Shown in pieces: positions 1 through 8,862 of a stretch of 64,000 nt of DNA. Position 1 is the first letter of the stretch. Each line of letters opens with the position of its first letter. The position numbers and the translations under genes are program-made. The DNA is taken from the NCBI RefSeq assembly GCF_900089775.1, contig NZ_FLOB01000015.1, positions 1-64,000 on the forward strand, written 5' to 3'. Source of the DNA: Marinomonas spartinae (lineage in GTDB: Bacteria > Pseudomonadota > Gammaproteobacteria > Pseudomonadales > Marinomonadaceae). The notes under the pieces are model-generated. The model worked only from the letters and a program-made list of their open reading frames with translations, was not told the DNA's origin and made no database searches.

Positions 1-93
1 GAACGCCCTGAGCGTTGGTCAAAAGCAGAAAGAAACTGGCAGCCAATAGGTGATGTGGAATTAAATCCAGAGCAACACAAAGACGCTGCCTAA
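1..93 (+). CDS. C-terminal tail of a probable IS3-family transposase (partial)
   Basis: An open frame enters from the left edge and stops with TAA at 91-93, giving 30 residues. The tail has the pattern RPERWS..ERNWQP.G.V.LNPE, which resembles the extreme C-terminus of IS3-group (rve integrase) transposases, where WS..TRNW..P..V.LNP is typical. Only the last residues are visible, so catalytic residues and the element's left end cannot be judged. No right inverted repeat was identified after the stop. The family call rests on memory of this tail motif alone. Confidence 0.45.
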   Translation, partial: ERPERWSKAERNWQPIGDVELNPEQHKDAA

Positions 94-109
94 TTATTTT
101 AGGCGACAA

Positions 110-616
110 CTACCTTGAAAAACGCCGGTGTTGATTAAAATAGTTCGTTAACGCTTTTTCCAAATCCCCATTTAGAGACCCCAGCGTGGAACGTAACAAC
201 TGGTCACTGAATTTAGAACCATAAACTTCAATGTTCGTTATTCTAGGAGAAACAAGATAGATACGATTCTCATCTAATCTCACACCGGATGATAGCGACG
301 GTTTCACCTGGGTACTGAAGGTAAAGCTCTGCCCAAAGGCGTTGACCTTACCCGATAACAAACACACCATATCGACTAACGCCATTCCACCGTCTTTTTC
401 GGTTAAATTCACCTGCACACTTTTTACCTTGAGCGCCATATTCAAGGTGCCATTATCCTTTAAACCAAGCGCTATTTGACGCTCTTTTCCTTGTGCGATT
501 TCCTTTTTAATCGCCTCATTTAACTGCGCTTGTGTGACGCTTATACCGTTCGTACATCCACTCAGAAACAAACAAAAAAAGACCAGTGTACAGGCTGCAA
601 TAACACGACGAATCAT
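110..616 (-). CDS. DUF1439 (YceB-like) outer-membrane lipoprotein
   Basis: 168 residues. The N-terminus is a lipoprotein signal with a hydrophobic stretch and the lipobox LSGC at about residues 18-21, so the mature protein should be lipidated on Cys21. The rest matches the DUF1439/YceB layout: an N-terminal T.AQLNEAI helix, beta-rich middle and a C-terminal L.NYFNQ helix, as in E. coli YceB. The family is periplasm-facing and of unknown function. A good ribosome site (TAGGAG) precedes the start. It lies 9 bases after the MscS-type gene on the same strand, so the two are probably co-transcribed. Confidence 0.8.
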   Translation of the reverse strand: MIRRVIAACTLVFFCLFLSGCTNGISVTQAQLNEAIKKEIAQGKERQIALGLKDNGTLNMALKVKSVQVNLTEKDGGMALVDMVCLLSGKVNAFGQSFTFSTQVKPSLSSGVRLDENRIYLVSPRITNIEVYGSKFSDQLLRSTLGSLNGDLEKALTNYFNQHRRFSR

Positions 617-625
617 TCTAAGCTC

Positions 626-1498
626 CTAAGCTGTTTGGGACTTTTGTAATATTTTAGCCCGTTTTTCATACCAAAAATGCATAAAGTCTTCGGTGACTTT
701 TTGCTCAATATCCATCGCTTCATTGGTTGGGCAAAATAGCGATATGGTGAACTGGGTATGCCCCTCATGGGAGGTGGTAATGCGAACCCGTGGTTCTGGC
801 CCTGATATTTTAATATCGAGACGCTTTTCAATCAGGCTGTTATAGCGAATGGCAACCCCATGGAAGTGCTCACTGTATTCCTTCAACTTATCCAAAATGG
901 CTTGCTTTATTTCAAACAGGTTCACATCATCAGCTTGTCTCGTAATGGCAAACACATGGGTGACATAACGCCGCATGTAGTTCAAATTTTGCACAGTACT
1001 CGTAAGTAATAGGCTATTCGGCACAACCGTGGTACGTCCTGTATAACCATAACTTCCACCCTTCAAATCCACTTCAAATAGGGTCGTGGACAACCAATCA
1101 CTGTCAGTCACCTCGCCTTCGAAATTACCAATCCTTACCCAATCCCCCACTTGGTAAGGCCGAGTACTCGCGCGATAAAACGCACCCACGATACAAGAAA
1201 TAAATTCCTTCGTTGCCACGACCAAGGCAACCATGAAGGCAGCAATAGAGATCGCAAGGTTTTGTAATTCAGAGGACCAGATTAAGATAAACCCAACCAC
1301 TAAAAAAAGATTAAATATATTATCAAGCGTGTTAATCCGCTGACGCTTTTTATCATGCTCAAGCGTAGGGTGACGACGTATCACCCGTCTTGTATAACGA
1401 CGGACAATATAAGAAATAAGCGCCCAAGCAATGGTTAATACGATTTCAACGTGATCTCTAATGATCGTCGTATCAAAGTGTGAAATTTCAATTGGCAT
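626..1498 (-). CDS. MscS-family small-conductance mechanosensitive channel
   Basis: 290 residues, close to the size of short MscS proteins. There are predicted membrane helices at about residues 15-35, 60-80 and 85-110, the last being the Gly/Ala-rich pore helix (A.S.AAFMVALVVATKEF). The beta domain follows (YQVGDWVRIGNFEGEVTDSDWLSTTLFEV) and then a C-terminal cytoplasmic cage domain. Such channels release osmolytes during hypo-osmotic shock from the inner membrane. The gene is first in a probable two-gene unit with the DUF1439 lipoprotein and is divergent from yebG across about 150 bases. Confidence 0.9.
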   Translation of the reverse strand: MPIEISHFDTTIIRDHVEIVLTIAWALISYIVRRYTRRVIRRHPTLEHDKKRQRINTLDNIFNLFLVVGFILIWSSELQNLAISIAAFMVALVVATKEFISCIVGAFYRASTRPYQVGDWVRIGNFEGEVTDSDWLSTTLFEVDLKGGSYGYTGRTTVVPNSLLLTSTVQNLNYMRRYVTHVFAITRQADDVNLFEIKQAILDKLKEYSEHFHGVAIRYNSLIEKRLDIKISGPEPRVRITTSHEGHTQFTISLFCPTNEAMDIEQKVTEDFMHFWYEKRAKILQKSQTA

Positions 1499-1606
1499 AA
1501 CGTTCGGATTCCTTCATTTAGGGCGCTACTTTAGCACTATCAGCCCAATCAAAAAACAATGTAAAGCAGTAAGAATTGAAAAGAAAAAAAGCTAGACACT
1601 GACAGA

Positions 1607-1636
1607 AATAGTACTGTATATTTAAACAGTACTATT
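1607..1636. promoter_or_regulatory. LexA (SOS) box upstream of yebG
   Basis: The core TACTGTATATTTAAACAGTA (1612-1631) matches the gammaproteobacterial LexA consensus CTGT-N8-ACAG. The palindrome is longer than the core: 11-base arms AATAGTACTGT (1607-1617) and ACAGTACTATT (1626-1636) are perfect complements around an 8-base AT spacer. It ends 16 bases before the yebG start, so bound LexA would overlap the promoter or early transcript. It should make yebG DNA-damage inducible; an effect on the divergent mscS-type gene is possible. Confidence 0.93.
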
Positions 1637-1652
1637 TTTCCCGAGGTGGATT

Positions 1653-2087
1653 ATGCCTGTTGTTATTAAATACGTTGTAGCACGTGATGGAATTGAAAAA
1701 ATGACCTTTACCTCAAAAGCCGACGCCGATGCCTATGACAAAATGCTAGACACTGCCGACGCACTTTACGAATTATTGGATAACAGTCATTTAGCTGGTG
1801 ATCACAATCAAAAAGAAGCGTTATCACTGTACTTAGCCGAACATAAAGACGAATTGCTAGAGGCGTTGGGAGCAAAGCGCAAGACGGCATCGAAAAGCCA
1901 AAAAAAGAACAACAATGCGCCTCAAAAAACCAATCACAGCACACCATTAGAGCTGGCTCACAAAGAGGCTAAAAAGCCCCTTGAAGATCTTGTCATTGAA
2001 CCAGATGAAGATGCCTTTTACGAAGAACCAGACATCATAATTGATGAAGAAGAATTAACGGGCTACACAGATAGCGATGCCGCCTAA
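1653..2087 (+). CDS. yebG: YebG family SOS-induced protein
   Basis: 144 residues. The first about 75 residues closely follow E. coli YebG (VKYVV.R.G.EKM.FTSK..ADAYDKMLDTAD.L, then EALSLYLAEHKDELLEAL). The biochemical role of YebG is unknown, but it is a classical LexA-regulated gene. Here the C-terminus is extended, first by a lysine-rich linker and then by a very acidic tail (EPDEDAFYEEPDIIIDEEE), making it longer than the 96-residue E. coli protein. Ribosome site GAGGTGG lies just before the ATG. The LexA box directly upstream supports the call. Confidence 0.95.
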   Translation: MPVVIKYVVARDGIEKMTFTSKADADAYDKMLDTADALYELLDNSHLAGDHNQKEALSLYLAEHKDELLEALGAKRKTASKSQKKNNNAPQKTNHSTPLELAHKEAKKPLEDLVIEPDEDAFYEEPDIIIDEEELTGYTDSDAA

Positions 2088-2135
2088 CAATACCTGATAA
2101 GGCATTTTGTTATGGCCAAAAGTAGAAATAAGGTT

Positions 2136-2165
2136 TGAGAACGGTCTACGTGTAGACTGTTCTCA
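2136..2165. terminator. Inverted repeat between convergent genes
   Basis: TGAGAAC-G-GTCTAC and GTAGAC-T-GTTCTCA form a 14-base stem with one mismatch and a 2-base loop, between the convergent yebG and metallopeptidase genes. It lacks a clear T run on either side, so it may be a weak bidirectional terminator or a mRNA-stabilising hairpin. Confidence 0.4.
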
Positions 2166-2187
2166 ATACAGCAAGCTCACAAAAAGG

Positions 2188-3249
2188 CTAGCTGGTATGC
2201 ACAATACGATGAATAAACGCCAGCTTTTCTCGTACTTTTGGCACCAACACAAAGGGGTATAAATCCGGTTGTCCCATACTTCGGTTCAAATTATTCACAG
2301 CAAAGGTCAACGGCAGATATTGGGCAATGATATCCTCAAAATTAGCATGGCAGTAAGGGTCAATGTTAATAGTCGCCGCTAAACCTTGATGCAGATTATT
2401 CGGAGGCGACATACTAATACCAAATTCGCTGGCCGTTTCTAAGGTATCAACAATATGCAGGTAGTGCGCCCAAGTTTCGGCCCAGTCTTCCCAAGGATGC
2501 GAAGAGGCATAGGCACTAACAAAGCTGTCCTGCCAATTTTGAACAGGGTTTTCATAATGCTTGCGCAGGGCGTCAGCGTAGCTTGCACGCTCATCTCCAA
2601 ACAAAGCCCGATAGTTTGCCAGCTCAATATCATTCTCAGCGATTAACTGATCCCAGTAATAATGCCCCACTTCATGTCGAAAATGACCTATCAAAGTTCG
2701 ATAGGACTCCTTCATGTCCTCACGCATTTGCTCTCGTTCTGCACTGTTTGCTTCGGATGTATTGATGGTCACTTGTCCAAGGGCATGACCCGTTGTGGAC
2801 TGTGCGTTCACAGGAACCGCATTCTCTTCGGAAATAAAGTCAAACGACAATCCCTCTTCTGGGTTCTCTGCTTTATTTAATATAGGGAGCCCTAATTTAA
2901 TTAACGAGTACACCAAGCGATGCTTAGCAAACTCGAGCTTTTGCCACTCGTCACGCTGCTTGACGCGTTCTAGATTGGGAATATGGCGATTCAGCTGACA
3001 AGCTTCACACAAGGTATCAGGACTATCCACCAGCCAATTACAAACAAAATATTGCGCATTTTTACAGTAATACCACTTTTTAGCAGGCATATTGGTGTCT
3101 GCTAGCGCATTAAAACCAGAACCATCTGGTTTTAATGCGCTCAAGACCATTGGGGTAGATAAAAAACCTAAAGAAGAGCCGCAGCTCTCACATAAAGTAT
3201 TTTCAAATAAAACCGTTTGAGAACATTGCTGACAGGTAAAAATTTTCAT
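2188..3249 (-). CDS. Zinc-ribbon putative metallopeptidase (Peptidase_Mx / DUF2248 type)
   Basis: 353 residues. An N-terminal zinc ribbon has CxxC pairs (CQQC at about 5-8 and CESC at about 20-23) and further cysteines at about 62, 70, 81 and 84. In the middle, HFRHEVGHYYWDQLI carries the HExxH zinc-protease signature (about residues 189-200), followed by an aromatic-rich region with WEDWAETWAHYLHI. This order, zinc ribbon then HEVGHYYW, is that of the putative zinc-binding peptidase family found in many Proteobacteria; substrates are unknown. No signal peptide, so probably cytoplasmic. Confidence 0.85.
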   Translation of the reverse strand: MKIFTCQQCSQTVLFENTLCESCGSSLGFLSTPMVLSALKPDGSGFNALADTNMPAKKWYYCKNAQYFVCNWLVDSPDTLCEACQLNRHIPNLERVKQRDEWQKLEFAKHRLVYSLIKLGLPILNKAENPEEGLSFDFISEENAVPVNAQSTTGHALGQVTINTSEANSAEREQMREDMKESYRTLIGHFRHEVGHYYWDQLIAENDIELANYRALFGDERASYADALRKHYENPVQNWQDSFVSAYASSHPWEDWAETWAHYLHIVDTLETASEFGISMSPPNNLHQGLAATINIDPYCHANFEDIIAQYLPLTFAVNNLNRSMGQPDLYPFVLVPKVREKLAFIHRIVHTS

Positions 3250-3335
3250 AATGCCTCTTCGTCTAAGACGGTAAGCTCATTGCTATAACGTTCGCTTGAT
3301 TACTCGCTGTCCAACACGCCATCCAGTGATATGTA

Positions 3336-5315
3336 CTATGGTTTGGGAGGATTAAATAAATAGTCTGTAGCCTGATCAATGGACATAGGTTTGCTAAACA
3401 AATATCCCTGCAACTCATCACAGCCATGATCCGCTAGCCATTGAGCAGTGGCCTCATTTTCCACACCCTCGGCAACAATCTGAGCACGCATTAACAAACA
3501 AATACTAATGATCATTTTAACCAATTGTGGGTTATCGGGAAGGCTGGCAATTAGGCTACGGTCAATTTTAATAAAATCAAAAGCGATGTCATTTAAACGT
3601 GCAAAGTTCGAATACCCCACGCCAAAATCATCCACCGACACTCTAACACCTAAATGGCGAAGCTGCTGAAGATTCTTAATAACCACCACATCTCCCTTTG
3701 TTAAAGCGGACTCAGTCAGTTCCAATTCTAAACTATTTGGTGCACAGTCATTTTCATCCAACATACACTCCAAGTTTGTCACAAAATCTTCTTTAAACAA
3801 TTGGTTGATCGACACATTCACAGACACAGCCACATCCTTTCCTAACACATGCCAATGGGCAATCTGCTTAATCACTTCACGCAATACCCACTCGCCTATT
3901 TGTGTCATCTGTCCAGAACGCTCACACAGATCAATAAAGCTATCGGGATACATCAAACCACTCTCTGGATGATTCCATCTCAACAGCGCTTCAAAAGAAA
4001 CTACGGATTTATCTTTGGCGCTAACTCTTGGCTGGTAATGCAAAACAAATTCATCATTACTAAGCGCTTCTTTTAGTTGTGCAAGCAAAGTATGCTCATA
4101 TTCGAAGGCTTCTCGCATAGCGGCATCATAGAGACAATACTGGTTACGCCCTAACGACTTAGCCTGATACATAGCAATATCTGCCGACTGCATCAGTTCC
4201 TCTAGACCTGCTCCATGGCTAGGATAGGTCGCAATACCAATACTCGGCGTCACTTTTTTCGAGCGATTTTTTACTGTGATCGGCTCGGACAATAGTAGCA
4301 ATAAGCTTTGAGCAAATTCTGCTAATGCTTCTCCATCATTTTCTCGAGATGTCAAAATAAAAAATTCATCACCACCAAGCCGCACCACCGAGTCACAAGG
4401 GCCGCATAGAGAAGACAAGCGCTTCGCTACTTCCACCAATACACGATCCCCTTCAGCATGCCCCATTGTGTCATTTATCGCCTTGAACTCGTCCAAATCA
4501 ATAAACAATACAGCAATGGTCTCATTATCTTGTCGCGTCGCTTTGATAAATTTTTCAAAAATATAAGGTAGAGCATGGCGATTCGGTAGATTGGTTAACG
4601 AATCCAATAGGGCTCGTTTAGAGGCTAAAGCCTCGGCTTCTTTCAATTTGCTGACGTCAGTTGCACTAATCAACACCGATGGCTGACCTGTCACTGGATC
4701 GTGACACGCCCTTGCGGTCAATTCATGCCACCTTTTACCAGAGACAGTATGCACCAAGGCGGTCGTTTCCCCCTCTCCTTGTTGCTCCACCATCTGCATC
4801 AAGCGGGTATAGTCACGCTTAAAAACAAAACGCTTTGACAATCCCTGTTGACTGTTCTCGACAAACTCGCGCGCTGCCGGATTTAAATATAAATTGGCCC
4901 CTTCAGAGGTATGCAGTGAAATCATTAAATGCGTATGCATCAATGCATCTCTCCCACGGGAAGCCTCAGGCGTAGCACGCTGAATTTCCTGTCCCTCGCA
5001 CAGCATAACAATTCGTCCATTGTCCATTTTAATCCCTGTGTAGCGGATATTTAAGCTCACAGGTTTGCCATCTGGGTACAAAGTCCATTGTTCATAAAAC
5101 TCGGCATCACACTCTAAAAAATCCACTAAATATTGCTTTAAACGGCGCTGCACTGCAGGAGACATGTCCGTCGCCAAATCTCTTGCTCGAAGCGAGTCAA
5201 TATCAGGCGCATTCCAAACAACAAGCGCCGCTGCATTGGCAAAAATAACCCGGGAGTTCTCTACATCAAACACCCACACGGGTAAGTTAATTTGTTCAAA
5301 TATTTTAGAGTACAA
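3336..5315 (-). CDS. PAS-GGDEF-EAL cyclic-di-GMP turnover protein
   Basis: 659 residues, no membrane segments. Two PAS-like sensor regions lie at about 1-110 and 125-225. A GGDEF domain (about 230-400) has an intact RLGGDEFF at 313-319, and an EAL domain (about 410-655) has FEALLRW at 441-447 with downstream DDFGVGYSN and IAEGVE-like motifs. Both active sites look usable, so it could make or degrade c-di-GMP. The RxxD inhibitory site expected just upstream of GGDEF is absent (Gly where Arg should be). The reading frame has no ATG before an upstream stop; TTG at 5315 is the best start and the ribosome site is weak. Confidence 0.88.
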   Translation of the reverse strand: MYSKIFEQINLPVWVFDVENSRVIFANAAALVVWNAPDIDSLRARDLATDMSPAVQRRLKQYLVDFLECDAEFYEQWTLYPDGKPVSLNIRYTGIKMDNGRIVMLCEGQEIQRATPEASRGRDALMHTHLMISLHTSEGANLYLNPAAREFVENSQQGLSKRFVFKRDYTRLMQMVEQQGEGETTALVHTVSGKRWHELTARACHDPVTGQPSVLISATDVSKLKEAEALASKRALLDSLTNLPNRHALPYIFEKFIKATRQDNETIAVLFIDLDEFKAINDTMGHAEGDRVLVEVAKRLSSLCGPCDSVVRLGGDEFFILTSRENDGEALAEFAQSLLLLLSEPITVKNRSKKVTPSIGIATYPSHGAGLEELMQSADIAMYQAKSLGRNQYCLYDAAMREAFEYEHTLLAQLKEALSNDEFVLHYQPRVSAKDKSVVSFEALLRWNHPESGLMYPDSFIDLCERSGQMTQIGEWVLREVIKQIAHWHVLGKDVAVSVNVSINQLFKEDFVTNLECMLDENDCAPNSLELELTESALTKGDVVVIKNLQQLRHLGVRVSVDDFGVGYSNFARLNDIAFDFIKIDRSLIASLPDNPQLVKMIISICLLMRAQIVAEGVENEATAQWLADHGCDELQGYLFSKPMSIDQATDYLFNPPKP

Positions 5316-5721
5316 TATGAGTATCCAGGTAAAATTAAGAATAATGAGAATAGGCTTTAGCTGTCAGAGGGCTTGTTCGTACCTTAACTTAACGATCCCA
5401 ACGAAATAATAAGACAAGCCTATTAATGACGATAAAGAAACGGCCTGCTTTAAATGGTAAGCATTGAGTTGATTATAGATGAGTCACCTACTCAGGGCGA
5501 GCTAACCACCCTGCCCTACAACAAATAGCCACTTTTTTTTACCTAAGGTCTATACTTCACAACACATTGCTAACAGCCTCTATCTAGCTCGTAACCCTAA
5601 AGTCATGATGAATCGCAAATTCCAGTAATAAAACCTAATTTTGTTCTCATATTTCCCTTTATAATAGGACACTTAGGCGTCGAGCTTAGCTTCCGCACCT
5701 TTTACTTTTAGAGCCTTTAGA
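5316..5721. other. Intergenic region between divergent genes
   Basis: 406 bases separating the c-di-GMP gene from the Kef-type antiporter gene. It should hold both promoters. An imperfect inverted repeat, AGGGCG...ACCCTGCCCT, sits near 5494-5520 and a T8 run near 5530. No convincing small gene, RNA or operator was found. Confidence 0.5.
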
Positions 5722-7587
5722 ATGACAGACACTCTCCTTCTCGCTTTTATTTTCCTCGTGGCAGGTATAATAGCTGTGCCCCTTGCTGCTCGGCTTAAAC
5801 TGGGCTCAGTACTGGGCTATTTACTAGCAGGCATTGCTATTAGCCCCTTGCTCTCATTGCTACAGGTCGATCTCGATTCTATTCAACAATTCTCAGAGCT
5901 TGGCGTTGTCATGATGCTGTTTCTCGTCGGTTTAGAGCTCAAACCTCAAAAGCTCTGGGAAATGAAAAGTCGTTTAGCAGGCTTAGGTGGTGGACAAGTT
6001 GTCTTAACAACCCTATTGGTCATGGGAAGCGCCATGTTGCTAGGACAACCTTGGCGTATTGCACTGACCATCGGCATGTTATTTTCTCTATCTTCCACGG
6101 CGATCGTATTGCAAACACTGGGCGAAAAGGGCCTGATGCGCTCTGATGGCGGTCAGTCTTCTTTTGCCGTGTTACTTGCACAAGACATCATTGTCATCCC
6201 CATGTTAGCACTTTTACCACTGCTGGCCACACCAGACTTATTAGCTCACTTGCAACAAGCCTTTACCAGTTCAGGGGCGAGCCACCATAGCAACTTACTT
6301 GGCGACTTTAATGCTTGGCAAAAAACCCTCATCACTTTAGCTGCCATTGGCTCAGTAATTTTAGGAGGCAACTTTCTGGTGTCGCCGATTTTGCGTTTTA
6401 TTGCCACAGCCCAACTGCGTGAGCTATTTACCGCTGCTGCCCTTATGTTTGTTATCGGCATTACCTTACTTATGTCTGCGGTCGGTCTGTCTCCCGCATT
6501 AGGTACATTTTTAGCTGGCGTAGTGCTCGCCCGTTCACCTTATCGTCATGAGTTGGAAAGCAATATCGAACCGTTCAAAGGTCTGCTGTTAGGACTGTTC
6601 TTCATGACAGTCGGTGCTGGTATCAACTTCCACTTATTGTTCAGTCAATTTGCAACTATTTTAGGTCTCACGGTGGGGCTCATTCTGATTAAGGTTTTTA
6701 TTCTTCGCTTACTCAGCACCGTCTTTCATATTCGTGGGGCAAATAAGTGGCTGTTCGCCTTGGGCTTGGCGCAAGCCGGCGAATTTGGTTTTGTGCTGTT
6801 GTCTTTCACTGTTGCTAATGGCATTTTACCCAAAGCGATCGCGGATCAGTTGCTCTTAGTGGTGGCGTTGTCGATGTTGCTGACACCAATGCTGTTTATC
6901 ATTTATGACCGACTAGTGGCCCCCCGTTATCTAACCGATCATCCAGCGGGGAAACACGAAGACATTCCGGATAGCAACAAAATCATTATTGCTGGCTCAG
7001 GTCGAGTCGGCAGTCAAATTGACCGAGTCATTCGTCTAGCAGGCTATGATTCCACCGTCATCGATTTTAGTGTGAAACGCTTGAAGGCTTTACAGCGTTT
7101 TGGTGTAAAAAACTACTTTGGCGACGCTACACGTCCAGAACTTTTGGAAGCGGCAGGCATTAAAGACGCCACCATTTTGATTGTCGCCATTGATAATCCA
7201 GAACAGATATCCAAGCTAGTGAAGTATGTTATTGGCACTTACCCACACGTTCACATTATTTCCCGAGCGTTTGATCGTCATCATGTTTATGACTTATGGT
7301 CTTACGGATGTCGCGATATTGTGCGTGAAAACTACGATAGTAGTTTACGCATGAGCCGTTCTGTTTTAGAAACACTGGGAAGCTCACGACAACAGGCCGA
7401 AGAGATCATTGAGCTGTACAATAAACATGATCAAATGGCCATGGTGTCGGTGGCAGATGCTCATAAAACAGGCGTACCAGCCCATGAAAATGAGGCTTAC
7501 ATCAAACGCATCCGACAATATTTAGATCAACAGGACCCCTCGTTAAAGGCTCAGATGAAAGACATTCTGAATAAAGAGGCGCATTAG
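5722..7587 (+). CDS. Kef-type (CPA2) cation:proton antiporter with TrkA-N domain
   Basis: 621 residues. The N-terminal about 390 residues form 12-13 hydrophobic helices of the Na+/H+ exchanger fold, with family motifs LGSVLGYLLAGI, FLVGLEL and LSSTAIVLQ. From about residue 415 a cytoplasmic Rossmann RCK/TrkA-N domain follows (IIAGSGRVGSQIDRVIRLAGY, then GDATRPELLEAAGI). This is the architecture of KefB/KefC, inner-membrane K+ efflux systems gated by nucleotide or glutathione adducts. No KefF/KefG-type ancillary flavoprotein gene is adjacent; instead a permease-like gene follows after 26 bases. Ion specificity is inferred from family only. Confidence 0.9.
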   Translation: MTDTLLLAFIFLVAGIIAVPLAARLKLGSVLGYLLAGIAISPLLSLLQVDLDSIQQFSELGVVMMLFLVGLELKPQKLWEMKSRLAGLGGGQVVLTTLLVMGSAMLLGQPWRIALTIGMLFSLSSTAIVLQTLGEKGLMRSDGGQSSFAVLLAQDIIVIPMLALLPLLATPDLLAHLQQAFTSSGASHHSNLLGDFNAWQKTLITLAAIGSVILGGNFLVSPILRFIATAQLRELFTAAALMFVIGITLLMSAVGLSPALGTFLAGVVLARSPYRHELESNIEPFKGLLLGLFFMTVGAGINFHLLFSQFATILGLTVGLILIKVFILRLLSTVFHIRGANKWLFALGLAQAGEFGFVLLSFTVANGILPKAIADQLLLVVALSMLLTPMLFIIYDRLVAPRYLTDHPAGKHEDIPDSNKIIIAGSGRVGSQIDRVIRLAGYDSTVIDFSVKRLKALQRFGVKNYFGDATRPELLEAAGIKDATILIVAIDNPEQISKLVKYVIGTYPHVHIISRAFDRHHVYDLWSYGCRDIVRENYDSSLRMSRSVLETLGSSRQQAEEIIELYNKHDQMAMVSVADAHKTGVPAHENEAYIKRIRQYLDQQDPSLKAQMKDILNKEAH

Positions 7588-7613
7588 TTTTAACAAAAGG
7601 AATAGGCACCACG

Positions 7614-8819
7614 ATGTTGAATTTTTATATTATTGCCATTGCCCTAGTGGTCACTCTCTTTCTGGCCTTTTCCCGTAAGCTCGCCCATTCTGAGGGCTGG
7701 AAAGCCACCGTCACACCATTGGCTTCAATTATGGGCAGTGGCTTTTTGGTAGTGGCTCCGTTATTGGCAGAATCCGTAGGCTACTTTGCCGTGCTGTGCA
7801 TGGGCTTATTGCTTATTTTAGCCTATGCCGTGGGCAGCGCGATCCGCTTCAACATTCGTCACTTTGAGCCCATCGAACACCAGAAGGGCCCTGCTCAGGC
7901 CGTTTCCTTTGTCTCTCGCATTGTTTTAGCAGGCGCCTATTTTATTTCCGTTACCTATTACCTTCAGCTGCTGTCGGCATTTTTACTCAAAGCTTTTGGC
8001 TACGAAAGCGACTTTGTGGCAAACATTATCACCACACTGATTTTGACCGTTATCTGTAGTGTGGGAATGTGGCGCGGCTTAGGGGAATTAGAGAAAATCG
8101 AAACCTACGCGGTGAGCTTAAACCTTGGCATGATCGCCGGGCTGCTCTTCTCACTCGCGGTATATAACCTTCATCTTTTCCACTCTGGCCAATGGCATTT
8201 ACCCGCCCTAGACTCCCGTATCGACTTACACGATTTACGTGTGCTGCTAGGGCTATTAATCGTGGTACAAGGTTTTGAAACTTCTCGCTATTTGCAAAGT
8301 GAACATCCTGCTGAGTTACGTATCAAAACCATGCGCATCGCCCAGTGGATTTCAGCGGCCATTTACCTAGTATTTTTAACCCTGATGACCGTCTTATTTC
8401 ATAAAGGTATGGGGGCCGATGTCACCGCGATTACCAGTATGGTGGCACCAGTGGCAGTGCTATTGCCTATCTTAATTTCTGTCGCCGCGATTGGCAGCCA
8501 ATTCTCCGCCTCCGTTGCGGATACCTCGGGGGCGGGCGGATTGGTGGTCGACATCGCACGCGAAAAAATTCCTGTGCGTTATGCCTATATGCTGATTTTG
8601 ATCGTCACTATTTTCTTAACCTGGGCCACCGATGTGAATGGCATTATCGCCTATGCCTCACGGGCATTTGCTCTGTTCTATACACTACAATCCGCCGTCG
8701 CCGCCATTGTGGCACTGCAAACGAAATCAGTCGAAAAACACACCAAAAAAGCGGCTCTCTATAGCGTGGTTTCATTGCTTTGCTTAATGGTGTTTTTATT
8801 CGGCGTGCCATCGGCTTAA
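7614..8819 (+). CDS. APC-like multi-helix membrane permease, substrate unknown
   Basis: 401 residues with about 11 predicted membrane helices. The first helix pair includes PLASIMGSGFLVVAPLLAE, which resembles the unwound TM1 of APC/LeuT-fold transporters. Conserved-looking features include the short loop RFNIRHFEPIEHQ and a polar helix QGFETSRYLQSE at about 220. It could be an amino-acid or inorganic-ion permease; I cannot name the subfamily. Because it starts 26 bases after the Kef-type antiporter it is probably in the same operon and may work with it in ion or amino-acid homeostasis. Confidence 0.65.
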   Translation: MLNFYIIAIALVVTLFLAFSRKLAHSEGWKATVTPLASIMGSGFLVVAPLLAESVGYFAVLCMGLLLILAYAVGSAIRFNIRHFEPIEHQKGPAQAVSFVSRIVLAGAYFISVTYYLQLLSAFLLKAFGYESDFVANIITTLILTVICSVGMWRGLGELEKIETYAVSLNLGMIAGLLFSLAVYNLHLFHSGQWHLPALDSRIDLHDLRVLLGLLIVVQGFETSRYLQSEHPAELRIKTMRIAQWISAAIYLVFLTLMTVLFHKGMGADVTAITSMVAPVAVLLPILISVAAIGSQFSASVADTSGAGGLVVDIAREKIPVRYAYMLILIVTIFLTWATDVNGIIAYASRAFALFYTLQSAVAAIVALQTKSVEKHTKKAALYSVVSLLCLMVFLFGVPSA

Positions 8820-8862
8820 TAATAGAGCTGTTAGGATAGTCAAGAGCCGAATGGGGCTTGGT

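Noticed and set aside
5164..5409. 81-codon + strand frame over the start of the c-di-GMP gene
   Set aside because: Mostly antisense to the PAS region; no domain or start signals.
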